Shown piece by piece: positions 26,774 to 35,049 of a stretch of DNA of 64,000 nt. Location of the stretch: NCBI GenBank assembly GCA_021772055.1, contig JAETNR010000010.1, forward strand, positions 37,956-101,955. Direction: 5' to 3'. The first letter of the stretch is position 1; the number at the start of each line of letters is the position of its first letter. A program made the position numbers and the translations under genes. Below the pieces are notes generated by a model. It did not search any database and was not told the DNA's origin. It saw nothing but the letters and a program-made list of their open reading frames with translations. Source of the stretch: Blautia sp. Its GTDB lineage: Bacteria; Bacillota; Clostridia; Lachnospirales; Lachnospiraceae.

Positions 26774-28135
26774 ATGACAAGATTCAACACAAAAGTAACA
26801 CCAGAAATCGAGAGACTTACAGGCATTTGTAAAGAACACGGTACAATAGACTTGTCTCTTTACGGAAAGTACGATGTGAAACGTGGACTGCGTGACGTAA
26901 ATGGTAAGGGTGTCCTTGCAGGTCTGACACAGATATCGAATGTACAGGCAACAAAGATAGAAGATGGGAAAGAAGTTCCCTGTGCTGGAAAACTTTCCTA
27001 CAGGGGATATGATATTAAGGAGCTGACCGGCGGTTTTGTAAAGGATAACCGCTTTGGATTTGAAGAAACGACCTATCTTCTTCTTTTCGGGCAGCTGCCG
27101 AATAAGGAAGAACTGGCAGAGTTTAAAAAACTGCTTTCAAACCAGCGTTCTTTGCCTACAAATTTCGTTCGGGATGTTGTAATGAAAGCACCCAGCAAAG
27201 ACATTATGAATGCTCTTTCCAGAAGTGTACTCACGCTTTATTCTTATGATACGGATCCGGATGATATTTCTCTTCCCAATGTATTGCGTCAGTGCCTGAA
27301 TCTGATCAGTGTTTTTCCGTTGCTGTCCGTATATGGATATCAGGCCTACAATCACTATGTGCGGGGCAAGAGCCTGTATATTCATAATCCTAAGAGGGAA
27401 TTATCCACTGCTGAGAATATTCTCCGCATGCTTCGCCCTGACAAGAAGTACACGGATCTGGAAGCGAAGATCCTGGATCTGGCTTTGATCCTTCATATGG
27501 AGCATGGCGGAGGAAACAACTCTACTTTTACCACCCATGTGGTTTCTTCCTCAGGAACCGATACATATTCTGCAGTTGCCGGAGCACTTGGCTCCCTGAA
27601 AGGACCGAAGCACGGCGGTGCCAATATTAAGGTTGTCAGCATGTTCCAGGATATGAAGAAAGAGATTAAGGACTGGGAAGATGAGGATGCGGTAAGAGAC
27701 TATCTGAAACGGCTTCTGCACAAGGAAGCTTTTGACAGAAGAGGCCTGATCTATGGTATGGGACATGCCATTTATTCCGTGTCGGATCCCCGTGCCGAAG
27801 TGCTGAAGAGCTTTGTGGAGAAGCTGGCAGAGGCGAAGGGAAGGATGAAGGATTACAGGCTGTATTCTATGGTAGAACGTATGGCACCGGAGGTGATCGC
27901 AGAGGAACGGCGTATTTATAAAGGTGTCAGTGCCAATGTGGACTTTTACAGCGGTTTTGTGTACAGTATGCTGGATCTTCCTTTGGAGCTGTACACCCCT
28001 ATGTTTGCAGTTGCAAGAATCGTGGGATGGAGCGCTCACCGTATGGAGGAGCTGATCAATACAGATAAGATCATCCGTCCTGCGTACAAAAATGTGCTTG
28101 ATCCGGCACAGTATGTGCCCCTTGATGAGCGTTAA
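26774..28135 (+). CDS. gltA: Citrate/2-methylcitrate synthase
   Basis: A 453-residue citrate synthase that condenses acetyl-CoA and oxaloacetate, here likely as part of a partial TCA branch to 2-oxoglutarate that feeds gdhA. Family motifs are LSYRGYDIKEL, MEHGGGNNSTF, LGSLKGPKHGGAN, YGMGHAIYSVSDPRA, and the final RIVGWSAHRMEE. The protein has an N-terminal extension of about 65 residues before LSYRGYD, as seen in Clostridia homologues. Its start follows AGGGGATTG. 2-Methylcitrate synthase activity cannot be excluded. Confidence 0.92.
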   Translation: MTRFNTKVTPEIERLTGICKEHGTIDLSLYGKYDVKRGLRDVNGKGVLAGLTQISNVQATKIEDGKEVPCAGKLSYRGYDIKELTGGFVKDNRFGFEETTYLLLFGQLPNKEELAEFKKLLSNQRSLPTNFVRDVVMKAPSKDIMNALSRSVLTLYSYDTDPDDISLPNVLRQCLNLISVFPLLSVYGYQAYNHYVRGKSLYIHNPKRELSTAENILRMLRPDKKYTDLEAKILDLALILHMEHGGGNNSTFTTHVVSSSGTDTYSAVAGALGSLKGPKHGGANIKVVSMFQDMKKEIKDWEDEDAVRDYLKRLLHKEAFDRRGLIYGMGHAIYSVSDPRAEVLKSFVEKLAEAKGRMKDYRLYSMVERMAPEVIAEERRIYKGVSANVDFYSGFVYSMLDLPLELYTPMFAVARIVGWSAHRMEELINTDKIIRPAYKNVLDPAQYVPLDER

Positions 28136-28149
28136 AAGGCGGGAGACAC

Positions 28150-28653
28150 ATGTTTCGATGTTTTTTTCCGGATGAATACCGGGATTCTACTTATGAAATC
28201 GATTTTGAAAAGCTTTATAAGGAAGGCTACCGCGGGCTGCTCTTTGACATTGACAATACCCTTGTACCTCATGGAGCGCCTGCAGATGACAGGGCAGTGA
28301 AGCTGTTTGCCCGTTTGAAGAAACTGGGATTTCGATGCTGTTTTTTATCCAATAATCAGATTGAGAGAGTTTCTTCTTTTAATGATGTCATTGGAGAGCG
28401 CTTTATTGAGAACGCTCATAAACCATCGGTGCGCAATTACCGGAAAGCGATGGAGCTTTTGGGAACGGACACCGATAATACGATTTTTATCGGGGATCAG
28501 CTGTTTACGGATATTTACGGAGCAAAGAGGGCGGGCATCCGAAATATCCTGGTAAAGCCCATTGATTCCAGAGAGGAGATCCAGATTGTTTTAAAACGCT
28601 ATCTGGAGAAAATCGTATTATACTTTTACCAGAAGGAGGAAAGGAATTCATGA
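28150..28653 (+). CDS. yqeG: YqeG family HAD-IIIA phosphatase
   Basis: A 167-residue HAD-superfamily protein. Motif I is LLFDIDNTLV (Asp33, Asp35), motif II FLSNN, and the motif III-IV region is IFIGDQLFTDI. The family is widespread in Firmicutes with no settled substrate. It begins 15 bases after citrate synthase, and its TGA overlaps the ATG of aroK by four bases, so the two are translationally coupled. Confidence 0.9.
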   Translation: MFRCFFPDEYRDSTYEIDFEKLYKEGYRGLLFDIDNTLVPHGAPADDRAVKLFARLKKLGFRCCFLSNNQIERVSSFNDVIGERFIENAHKPSVRNYRKAMELLGTDTDNTIFIGDQLFTDIYGAKRAGIRNILVKPIDSREEIQIVLKRYLEKIVLYFYQKEERNS

Positions 28654-29171
28654 ACCATATTGTAATTATCGGATTTATGGGTTCAGGAAAAACGAGAGTG
28701 GGAAAACGTCTGGCACAGGACATGGATCTGCCGTTTATTGACGTTGACAAGGTTATTACGAAGAAGATGAATCTGTCTGTGAGCGAAATGTTCCAAAGAT
28801 TTGGAGAACCCTTTTATCGCGCATTGGAAACCCTGGTGATCAAGGAACTGATTAATGACAAAGAGAGAAAGGTGATCTCTCTAGGATCAGGTCTGCCGAT
28901 GCAGGAGCAGAACCAGAAATATCTGAAACAGCTTGGAGTGATCGTATATTTGAAGGGCTCGCTGGAAACACTGAGAAAGCGTCTGGAGTCCGGCAGCAGC
29001 AATCCCCTGATCGAGGGCGATGACAAAGACGAGAAGATTAAGAAGCTTTTGAAACAGAGAGACCCTGTTTATTCCAGGTATGCAGATATTGAAGTGGTAA
29101 CAGGAGTAAAACCATTTGAGTCTCTGATTGAAGAAATTAAGGAAAAATTGGAAGCATCTACAAAAAAGTAG
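28650..29171 (+). CDS. aroK: Shikimate kinase
   Basis: A 173-residue P-loop kinase that phosphorylates shikimate in the chorismate pathway. The Walker A motif is GFMGSGKTRVGKRLA (residues 8-22), followed by FIDVDKVI, the FRxxE-like site as FYRALETLVI, and the lid RLESGSSNPLI. In the third segment the usual SLGGG reads SLGSG, and the usual FRxxE arginine context is altered, so shikimate as the true substrate is likely but not certain. It is coupled to yqeG by an ATGA overlap. Confidence 0.82.
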   Translation: MNHIVIIGFMGSGKTRVGKRLAQDMDLPFIDVDKVITKKMNLSVSEMFQRFGEPFYRALETLVIKELINDKERKVISLGSGLPMQEQNQKYLKQLGVIVYLKGSLETLRKRLESGSSNPLIEGDDKDEKIKKLLKQRDPVYSRYADIEVVTGVKPFESLIEEIKEKLEASTKK

Positions 29172-29200
29172 TTGAAAAAACATGGCAGGTATTATAGAAT
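29172..29200 (+). promoter_or_regulatory. Promoter of efp
   Basis: TTGAAA 29172-29177 and TAGAAT 29195-29200 with a 17-base spacer, starting at the aroK stop codon. Confidence 0.65.
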
Positions 29201-29236
29201 AGTTGATAGCGAAGCGTACAATAAGGAGGAAATAAT

Positions 29237-29794
29237 ATGATTTCAGCAGGTGATTTCAAAAACGGTATCACACTTGAGATTGATGGCAATGTATGTCAGA
29301 TAGTAGAATTTCAGCATGTAAAACCTGGAAAGGGTGCTGCGTTCGTCAGAACGAAATATAAGAATATCATTACAGGAGCTGTACTTGAGAAATCTTTCCG
29401 TCCTACAGAGAAGTTTCCGCAGGCTCGTATTGAGCGTGTAGATATGCAGTATCTGTATAATGACGGCGAGTTATATTACTTTATGAATGTAGAGACATTT
29501 GACCAGGTAGGACTTACCGCTGACCAGGTAGGCGATTCCCTGAAATTCGTAAAAGAGAATGAGATGGTTAAAATCTGCTCTCATAACGGCAACGTATTTG
29601 CACTGGAACCACCGTTATTTGTAGAACTGGAGGTTACAGAAACAGAGCCTGGCTTTGCAGGAAACACGGCACAGGGTGCAACGAAGCCGGCAACTGTAGA
29701 AACAGGTGCACAGGTTCAGGTTCCTCTGTTTGTAAACCAGGGAGACAAGCTGAAGATCGACACCAGAACAGGCGAATATTTATCCCGTGTTTGA
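29237..29794 (+). CDS. efp: Elongation factor P
   Basis: A 185-residue, three-domain factor that relieves ribosome stalling at polyproline stretches. The N-terminal KOW-like domain has Lys32 at the loop tip ([14 protein letters not shown]), the site modified in other bacteria. The C-terminal signature [16 protein letters not shown] is complete. It starts after AAGGAGG and ends at a strong terminator. Confidence 0.97.
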   Translation: MISAGDFKNGITLEIDGNVCQIVEFQHVKPGKGAAFVRTKYKNIITGAVLEKSFRPTEKFPQARIERVDMQYLYNDGELYYFMNVETFDQVGLTADQVGDSLKFVKENEMVKICSHNGNVFALEPPLFVELEVTETEPGFAGNTAQGATKPATVETGAQVQVPLFVNQGDKLKIDTRTGEYLSRV

Positions 29795-29814
29795 TTTTGT
29801 GATTAAATTTGCGG

Positions 29815-29846
29815 CTGCCATCGAGACGACTCGGTGGCAGTTTTTT
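29815..29846 (+). terminator. Intrinsic terminator of efp
   Basis: CTGCCATCGAG 29815-29825 pairs with CTCGGTGGCAG 29830-29840 (one wobble), followed by T6. Confidence 0.92.
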
Positions 29847-29922
29847 CTGTCGAGGGGATTTGATTCAGCAGGTATCTTTGCAGAAAAGCCGGGAAAATAC
29901 ACAAAGGATGAATTGGTGAGAA

Positions 29923-31311
29923 ATGTTTCAGAAATCGATCAGAGAGAATCGGGAATTTTACAGCCGTATTTTTGAACTGGTGCTTCCGATTATTATTCAG
30001 AATTTATTAAGTGCGGCAGTCAGCTCCGCAGACGTGGTGATGCTCAATTATGTGGGACAATCTTCCATTTCTGCTGTTTCCCTGGCATCTCAATATGCCA
30101 GTGTGCTTTTTATGGTTTTTTATGGATTGGGAACAGGGGCTACGATGCTGTGTGCACAGTATTATGGAAAAGGAGATATGCGTGCTATTCAGGTTGTGGA
30201 GGGAATCGCCATGCGTTTTTCTCTCGGAATCGCCATATTCTTTGCAGTGCTAGCCCTCGCTGTACCGGAACAGATGATGAAAATCTTTACCAATGATCAG
30301 GAACTGATCGCTGTAGGAGCTTCTTATCTGCGCTGCATGAGTGTCTCCTATGTATGCTGGGGAATTACGGAAGTGTATCTTGCGGTGCTTCGAAGCATCG
30401 GCCGTGTGATGGTCAGCACCATGATGAATGTGCTGGCATTTTCCCTGAATGTGTTTTTAAATGCAATATTTATTTTTGGATTGTTCGGTGTACCGAAGCT
30501 GGGAGCCATGGGAGTTGCCGTTGCCACTTCTATATCCAGGTTGGTGGAGCTTTTGGCATGTGTGGGAGTGTCGGCGGCCAGTCAGGATATTAAGCTGGAT
30601 TTCCGCTGGATGTTTGTAAAAAATAAAGAACTGTTTTCTGATTTCATCCGGTTATCTCTGCCTGCATTGGGAAATGATATCAGCTGGAGTGTTGCTTTTT
30701 CCATGTACTCCGTGATCCTGGGACATCTGGGCACAGATGTAGTTGCCGCAAACTCCTTTGTGGTGGTTGTAAGAAATTTCGGAACGATTCTGTGTTTCGG
30801 AATGGCAAGCGCAGGGGGAATTCTGATCGGAAATGTGATCGGAGAAAACCGGATGGAGGATGCAAAAAAGGATGCCAGGGAATTAATAAAGATCACAGTG
30901 ATTACCGGAGTAATCGGAGGACTGATCGTTTTGGCCATCATGCCCTTTGTACTCAGCTATGCGTCTTTATCAGAACAGGCGATGCATTACCTGAAGTATA
31001 TGCTGCTGATCAATGTATATTATGTAATGGGAAACGCTGTGAATACAACACTGATCGCCGGATTATTCCGCGCGGGAGGGGACAGTAAATTCGGTTTTAT
31101 CTGTGACACGATTGATATGTGGTGCTATGCAGTTCCCCTTGGCTTTCTGGCTGCTTTTGTATGGAAGCTTCCGGTTATGGCTGTGTATTTCCTGCTGTGT
31201 ACGGATGAGTTTGTAAAGTGGCCGTGGGTCATTAAACGGTATAAAAGCGGGAAATGGCTGAAGAACATCACCAGAGATCATCTGTTTGATGAGATCGAGG
31301 GGAAGGGATAA
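29923..31311 (+). CDS. MATE family efflux transporter
   Basis: A 462-residue membrane protein with about 12 hydrophobic helices in two bundles, typical of the MATE drug/Na+ or H+ antiporters. The first half has SSADVVMLNYVGQSSISAVSLA and the second the matching LGHLGTDVVAANSF, the internal repeat of this family. Substrate cannot be told. A weak ribosome binding site (GGTGAGA) precedes ATG 29923. Its stop codon lies inside the inverted repeat 31303-31331 at the ssrA promoter. Confidence 0.9.
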   Translation: MFQKSIRENREFYSRIFELVLPIIIQNLLSAAVSSADVVMLNYVGQSSISAVSLASQYASVLFMVFYGLGTGATMLCAQYYGKGDMRAIQVVEGIAMRFSLGIAIFFAVLALAVPEQMMKIFTNDQELIAVGASYLRCMSVSYVCWGITEVYLAVLRSIGRVMVSTMMNVLAFSLNVFLNAIFIFGLFGVPKLGAMGVAVATSISRLVELLACVGVSAASQDIKLDFRWMFVKNKELFSDFIRLSLPALGNDISWSVAFSMYSVILGHLGTDVVAANSFVVVVRNFGTILCFGMASAGGILIGNVIGENRMEDAKKDARELIKITVITGVIGGLIVLAIMPFVLSYASLSEQAMHYLKYMLLINVYYVMGNAVNTTLIAGLFRAGGDSKFGFICDTIDMWCYAVPLGFLAAFVWKLPVMAVYFLLCTDEFVKWPWVIKRYKSGKWLKNITRDHLFDEIEGKG

Positions 31312-31331
31312 AAATTATTTTTTTATCCCTT
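31303..31331 (+). repeat. 12-bp inverted repeat overlapping the ssrA -35 box
   Basis: AAGGGATAAAAA 31303-31314 and TTTTTATCCCTT 31320-31331 are exact inverted copies. It contains the MATE stop codon and its right arm ends in the TT of the ssrA -35. It may act as a terminator for the MATE gene, although only the stem itself holds the T-run. Confidence 0.6.
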
Positions 31332-31358
31332 GACAGAAATGAAGCGCCTGCCTATAAT
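31330..31358 (+). promoter_or_regulatory. Consensus promoter of ssrA
   Basis: TTGACA 31330-31335 and TATAAT 31353-31358 with a 17-base spacer, a perfect match to consensus, as expected for a strong stable-RNA gene. Confidence 0.93.
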
Positions 31359-31384
31359 AAAAAAAGGTACAGGATACTTTATCA

Positions 31385-31730
31385 GGGCTTGTACTGGTTT
31401 CGACGGGGGCTTTGAAGTTGAGGCAGCCATCCGCAGACTCCTGGACTGCGCATCAACCGGGAAACTAAATATAAACGCAAACGAACAGTACGCGTTAGCA
31501 GCCTAATTGCTGCTCGTCAGCCCTGGTGCACTCACACATCAGGAATCTGACGTCAACCATGTGAGAAACCTTGTCGGGTAAGCTTTGCCCCGGCAGATGT
31601 ATTATGAAGCTACTGAAGCAGTAAGCCTGTCGGTGGGCGTGCTGCCAAGGGAATGTCAAAACAGCGACTGTGATGGGAGATACCGCAGGGGATAGGCTTT
31701 CGGACGCGGGTTCGATTCCCGCCAGGTCCA
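31385..31730 (+). ncRNA. ssrA: Transfer-messenger RNA
   Basis: A tmRNA of about 346 bases that rescues stalled ribosomes with SmpB. The 5' GGGCTTG (31385-31391) pairs with the 3' CAGGTCC (31723-31729) as the acceptor stem. The T-arm GCGGG-TTCGATT-CCCGC is intact. The tag frame at 31477-31506 reads ANEQYALAA then TAA, so the tag is A-ANEQYALAA. The discriminator A31730 is followed by TAGG, so CCA is not encoded. The 3' end coincides with the prophage junction. Confidence 0.95.
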
Positions 31731-31735
31731 TAGGA
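31705..31735. other. Left attachment site (attL) at the ssrA 3' end
   Basis: The T-arm and acceptor end of ssrA directly abut phage DNA, and the tyrosine integrase gene begins 17 bases further on, pointing toward the site. Integration into tmRNA or tRNA 3' ends is common for such integrases. The exact core is inferred; the matching attR is outside the window. Confidence 0.7.
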
Positions 31736-31738
31736 AAG

Positions 31739-31762
31739 GTGCCGTGTTTACGGCACTTTTTT
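31739..31762 (+). terminator. Terminator downstream of ssrA
   Basis: GTGCCGT 31739-31745 pairs with ACGGCAC 31750-31756 around GTTT, followed by T6. It lies on the phage side of the junction and overlaps the last codons of the integrase gene on the other strand. Confidence 0.85.
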
Positions 31763-32827
31763 CTTTTCGTGTTGCATTTCGTGTTGCATAGAATCGAAAT
31801 GGGAATTTATTTTGTCCGTAAACTTCTTTTCTTCATCCTTAATTACATTTCTGTATACTGCTTTTAACACCTTATCCGTTTTCCATCCTCCACGAGCCAT
31901 GATATATTGATCGGGAATTCCTATTGCATGCATGATCGATGCTGAGTAATGCCTGAGATCATGGAAGCGGAACCGGTGCACACCAGCATCATCCAGGATT
32001 TTGCCGAATTTTTTGGAAATATCTTCCGGATGCATTTTGACAAGCTTTCCTTCAATTCCGTTAAATTTTTCTATTACGAAATGAGGGTATTCTACAGACC
32101 GGTTACTGGACAATGTCTTTGGAGACTTAATAACCATTCCTCCGTCATTGGATCTGACCATTGCTTTATTGATTGTAATAACATCTCCGTTGATATCTTT
32201 ATCTGTCAGGGCACAGATTTCTCCTCTCCGTAGTGTACCAAACGCTGCGAGAAGTACAGCTTTTTCCAATTCCGTGCCTTCAATATACTTTAAAAGCTTT
32301 TTAATATCTTCGTCAGAAGGCACATACAGCTCTTGATGGTCCTTTTCCGGAAGCTTTGTACCTAATTTCAAAGATGGCTCATATGCATTAAGAACTGCAG
32401 ATATAAATCCATGAGCATTAGATACAGATTTTGGCGAATGTTTTAATGAATATTCATTGGCCCATTCCTGAACATCGGCAGCAGTCATTTTTCGGATGCG
32501 TTTTTGAAGGAGATTTGGATAAGCGTTTCTGATCAGTGTGTTGTATCCACGCAGGGTGGTGGTAGACAGAACATTTTCTTTGGAAGCGACATATTTTTCC
32601 ATGGCCTCTTTTAATGTGTAGTCAGTTATTGCCATTCGCTCTTTATTTGCTGCATATTCAGCCGCCAAGCGTTCTGCTTCCCTCTTCCCTCGGTTCGATG
32701 GATCGTTACACGTAAACGATTCGTAGATTCGCTTCTTTTTGACAGTTCCGTCTGGCTGCTGGATGTATTCGTAATGGGAGAATACTTGGACTCTCCAGGA
32801 GCCAGAGGGTAGTTTTTTTGCCTGCAT
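31748..32827 (-). CDS. int: Phage tyrosine-type site-specific integrase
   Basis: A 359-residue tyrosine recombinase that would integrate and excise the phage. An N-terminal AP2-like arm-binding region and a SAM-like core-binding domain (about 70-155) precede the catalytic domain. Catalytic residues are seen: Arg in GTLRRGEI (about 201), HDLRH (His289, Arg292), Trp315 in GGW replacing the usual His, and nucleophile Tyr325 (AVYRNV). Start 32827 follows AAGGAGGA. The C-terminus has a duplicated MQHE unit from an 11-bp tandem repeat, and the stop lies within the ssrA terminator hairpin. Confidence 0.95.
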   Translation of the reverse strand: MQAKKLPSGSWRVQVFSHYEYIQQPDGTVKKKRIYESFTCNDPSNRGKREAERLAAEYAANKERMAITDYTLKEAMEKYVASKENVLSTTTLRGYNTLIRNAYPNLLQKRIRKMTAADVQEWANEYSLKHSPKSVSNAHGFISAVLNAYEPSLKLGTKLPEKDHQELYVPSDEDIKKLLKYIEGTELEKAVLLAAFGTLRRGEICALTDKDINGDVITINKAMVRSNDGGMVIKSPKTLSSNRSVEYPHFVIEKFNGIEGKLVKMHPEDISKKFGKILDDAGVHRFRFHDLRHYSASIMHAIGIPDQYIMARGGWKTDKVLKAVYRNVIKDEEKKFTDKINSHFDSMQHEMQHEKKKVP

Positions 32828-32854
32828 ATTATCATCCTCCTTAAAAAAGTGTAT

Positions 32855-32884
32855 AAAAAATACAGGTGGTCTCTTGCCACCTGT
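32855..32884 (-). terminator. Minus-strand terminator between Uma2 and integrase genes
   Basis: ACAGGTGG 32862-32869 pairs with CCACCTGT 32877-32884; read on the minus strand the stem is followed by ATTTTTTAT. A second inverted repeat, CCGAAGATG 32887-32895 with CATCTTCGG 32922-32930, lies upstream. Confidence 0.75.
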
Positions 32885-32940
32885 CACCGAAGATGATACA
32901 ATAAGTTTGCTAAACCTCGTACATCTTCGGATGTATCTAA

Positions 32941-32973
32941 AGCCGTTCCTGTTGGCGCAGGGGCGGTTTTTGC
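32941..32973 (+). repeat. Hairpin element, copy 1, next to the Uma2 stop codon
   Basis: CCGTTCCTG 32943-32951 pairs with CAGGGGCGG 32958-32966 around loop TTGGCG, followed by T5 on the plus strand. It matches the element at 33580-33613. On the plus strand it looks like a terminator, although the adjacent gene is on the minus strand. Confidence 0.6.
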
Positions 32974-32976
32974 TAT

Positions 32977-33522
32977 TTAGTTCAGTAAATCAGAGATTTT
33001 TATACAGAATCCAGGATAAATGGAAACCTGAATTTCATCATCAAATGAATAAAGGCCAGTCATATTTTCGTTTTCAAAATCAAATACGTTGACAGTATTT
33101 TTCATTGGATTTACAATCCAGTATTCCTTGACGCCTGCAGTGCGGTATTTAAACAATTTGATCCCGTAATCATTCGACTGCGTGCTTGGGGAAACAATCT
33201 CGACGACCCAATCCGGAGCACCTTCACACCCACGATCCGATAGTTTATTTTTATCACAGATAACACTAATGTCCGGTTCTACCCACGTCTTATCATTTCC
33301 TGTGAGATTGACGGCAAACGGGGCCGGAAGCACTTCACAATCTCCCTTGTGCGCACGGATGTAATCTCTGATAGTAGACGACAATTCCATAACAAGTTTC
33401 TGGTGCATATAACTTGGGGGAGCCATGGCATAAAGCTGGCCGTCGATCAGCTCAGCGCGCTGTCCCTCTGGAAGATTCCAGTAATCTTCGGAAGTATAGT
33501 GCCTTTCTTTGGGTAATGGCAT
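32977..33522 (-). CDS. Uma2 family (PD-(D/E)XK) endonuclease-like protein
   Basis: A 181-residue protein of the Uma2 / DUF820 family, a restriction-endonuclease-like fold common in cyanobacteria and Firmicutes with unknown targets. It opens with the typical YTSEDYWNLPEGQRAELIDGQ region. The nuclease core residues are visible: the EPDISVI Asp, the DWVVEIVSPST Glu and IKLFKY Lys. It stands alone on the minus strand between two related hairpins, like an inserted single-gene cassette. A TATACT box lies upstream at 33546-33551 (minus strand). A role in defence or exclusion is possible but not shown. Confidence 0.85.
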   Translation of the reverse strand: MPLPKERHYTSEDYWNLPEGQRAELIDGQLYAMAPPSYMHQKLVMELSSTIRDYIRAHKGDCEVLPAPFAVNLTGNDKTWVEPDISVICDKNKLSDRGCEGAPDWVVEIVSPSTQSNDYGIKLFKYRTAGVKEYWIVNPMKNTVNVFDFENENMTGLYSFDDEIQVSIYPGFCIKISDLLN

Positions 33523-33579
33523 AGTGTCACGTCCTTTCTAATAAGAGTATAAGTTGTTTTTGCTACGAATATTCGGTGA

Positions 33580-33613
33580 GCCGTTCGGTGTTGGCGCACC
33601 AAGCGGTTTTTGC
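33580..33613 (+). repeat. Hairpin element, copy 2, next to the surface-protein stop codon
   Basis: CCGTTCGGTG 33581-33590 pairs with CACCAAGCGG 33597-33606 (one mismatch) around the same TTGGCG loop, followed by T5. The middle of the stem differs from copy 1 by compensating base pairs, so the structure, not just sequence, is kept. Confidence 0.6.
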
Positions 33614-33614
33614 A

Positions 33615-35015
33615 TTATTTCAATATTTTTACTGTTTTATTATTACTCCATTCAGAATAGTAGTTCTTTTTGGAGACAGTTTTGTAAGTACGAATTTGCA
33701 TGTAATACTTTTTGCCTTTTACCAAATTCGAAATTGAGGCTTTCACTGTACTGTTCTTTTTTACTGTGATTACCTTTGCTCCCTTAAAAGACGAACTTGT
33801 GGAATATCTAATTTGATAACCTGTTACAGCACTATTACGCTTCCACTGAACAGTTGCTTTCCTGGAACTGCTATTTTTAACGGAAGTAAGGCTTGTTCCT
33901 TTTGGATTTACTGTAATAGTTACTGATTTCGATGCTTTATTATAATTTGTGGTGGCCGACGCACTGATAGTGATCGTTGCTTTGCCGACTCCTTTAATGG
34001 TAATTTTGCCAGTATTGGATATGGAAGCAACTTTGACATTGCTTGATTTGTAACTGAGTTTTCCATCTCCTTTTGTTCGCTTGGCATTCAAGGAAAACGA
34101 TTTGGAACCAAGAACTTTTGTCTGGTTGGAAGCAGAAATTGCCTGGTTATTTTTTTGAATGGTAAAACTTTGGGTGGTGAATCCGGCGTAATTTCCTTTA
34201 AATTTAATTACGACATCATAGGTTCCTGCATTTGTACATCCGCTGGGATAGGATACAATATAGTTTTCGGGATTAATAAGGCTTCCTCTAGAGTCTTTTA
34301 CCGACACTGTTGGCCGCTGCACCTTTCCGTTAAAAATGAACTTGGAAGAAGAAAGAGCAATAGTCTGAGGACGATAAATAGTCCGATATCCCGCAACTCT
34401 TCCACATCCTTTACATTTCATGAATCTGCATCCGTTTTGCTCCATAGTAGCTTTAACTACCGTTTGCCTATAGACGTGCCTGTGAACTGGAGTAGGCGTG
34501 GCTGTTGGCTTCGGAGTAGGCGTGGCCGTTGGGACTGGTGTGGCTGTTGGATCTGGAACTACAGTAGGGAGCGGAGTAATGGTAGGTGTTGGTACAGAGG
34601 TGCTAGGTATTTGAACAAATAGGAAGTCATCTCGTACATTCAAGGTGTTTACAGACATTTGACCATAATCATATACCTTTCCGTAATCATAATCACCAGC
34701 GCTAAAAGTTATTCCGCTTTTGAAATAATTTAAACAATTAAATGTACCGGCCACAGAGATACTACCATAGTTATACATAGTTCCGAATACATAAACATTT
34801 CCCATGACTGTTAATTGTCCATTAAAATAGTATGACGCACCAGGGGCTATGTAAAGATCACCATAAATTGTTTTATAAGCAACCTCGTTCAATACGCCAT
34901 CTTCTACAACGTAGTCACCTGATGGGGTTAAACCAGACTCTGCGTGTACAGACAGTGTGCTCATAAATAAAAATAATAATGTTAATAGTGGCAGCAGAAA
35001 TTTCTTTTTGTTCAT
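33615..35015 (-). CDS. Secreted surface protein with Ig-like and Fn3 domains (lysogenic conversion candidate)
   Basis: A 466-residue exported protein. A signal peptide spans residues 1-25 (FLLPLLTLLFLFMSTLSVHA). Next is a repetitive beta-rich region (about 30-130, turns such as LYIAPGASYYFNG), a Pro-Thr linker with a PTATPTPK-type repeat, a CKGCG pair, Ig-like/Big_2-like modules (about 220-375), and a C-terminal fibronectin-III-like domain. No wall-sorting motif. It has its own promoter and lies between integrase and repressor, where genes expressed in lysogens usually sit. Function on the host surface is unknown. Confidence 0.85.
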   Translation of the reverse strand: MNKKKFLLPLLTLLFLFMSTLSVHAESGLTPSGDYVVEDGVLNEVAYKTIYGDLYIAPGASYYFNGQLTVMGNVYVFGTMYNYGSISVAGTFNCLNYFKSGITFSAGDYDYGKVYDYGQMSVNTLNVRDDFLFVQIPSTSVPTPTITPLPTVVPDPTATPVPTATPTPKPTATPTPVHRHVYRQTVVKATMEQNGCRFMKCKGCGRVAGYRTIYRPQTIALSSSKFIFNGKVQRPTVSVKDSRGSLINPENYIVSYPSGCTNAGTYDVVIKFKGNYAGFTTQSFTIQKNNQAISASNQTKVLGSKSFSLNAKRTKGDGKLSYKSSNVKVASISNTGKITIKGVGKATITISASATTNYNKASKSVTITVNPKGTSLTSVKNSSSRKATVQWKRNSAVTGYQIRYSTSSSFKGAKVITVKKNSTVKASISNLVKGKKYYMQIRTYKTVSKKNYYSEWSNNKTVKILK

Positions 35016-35049
35016 AGATATTTCCTCCTTCTTGAATTGTGATATGAAA

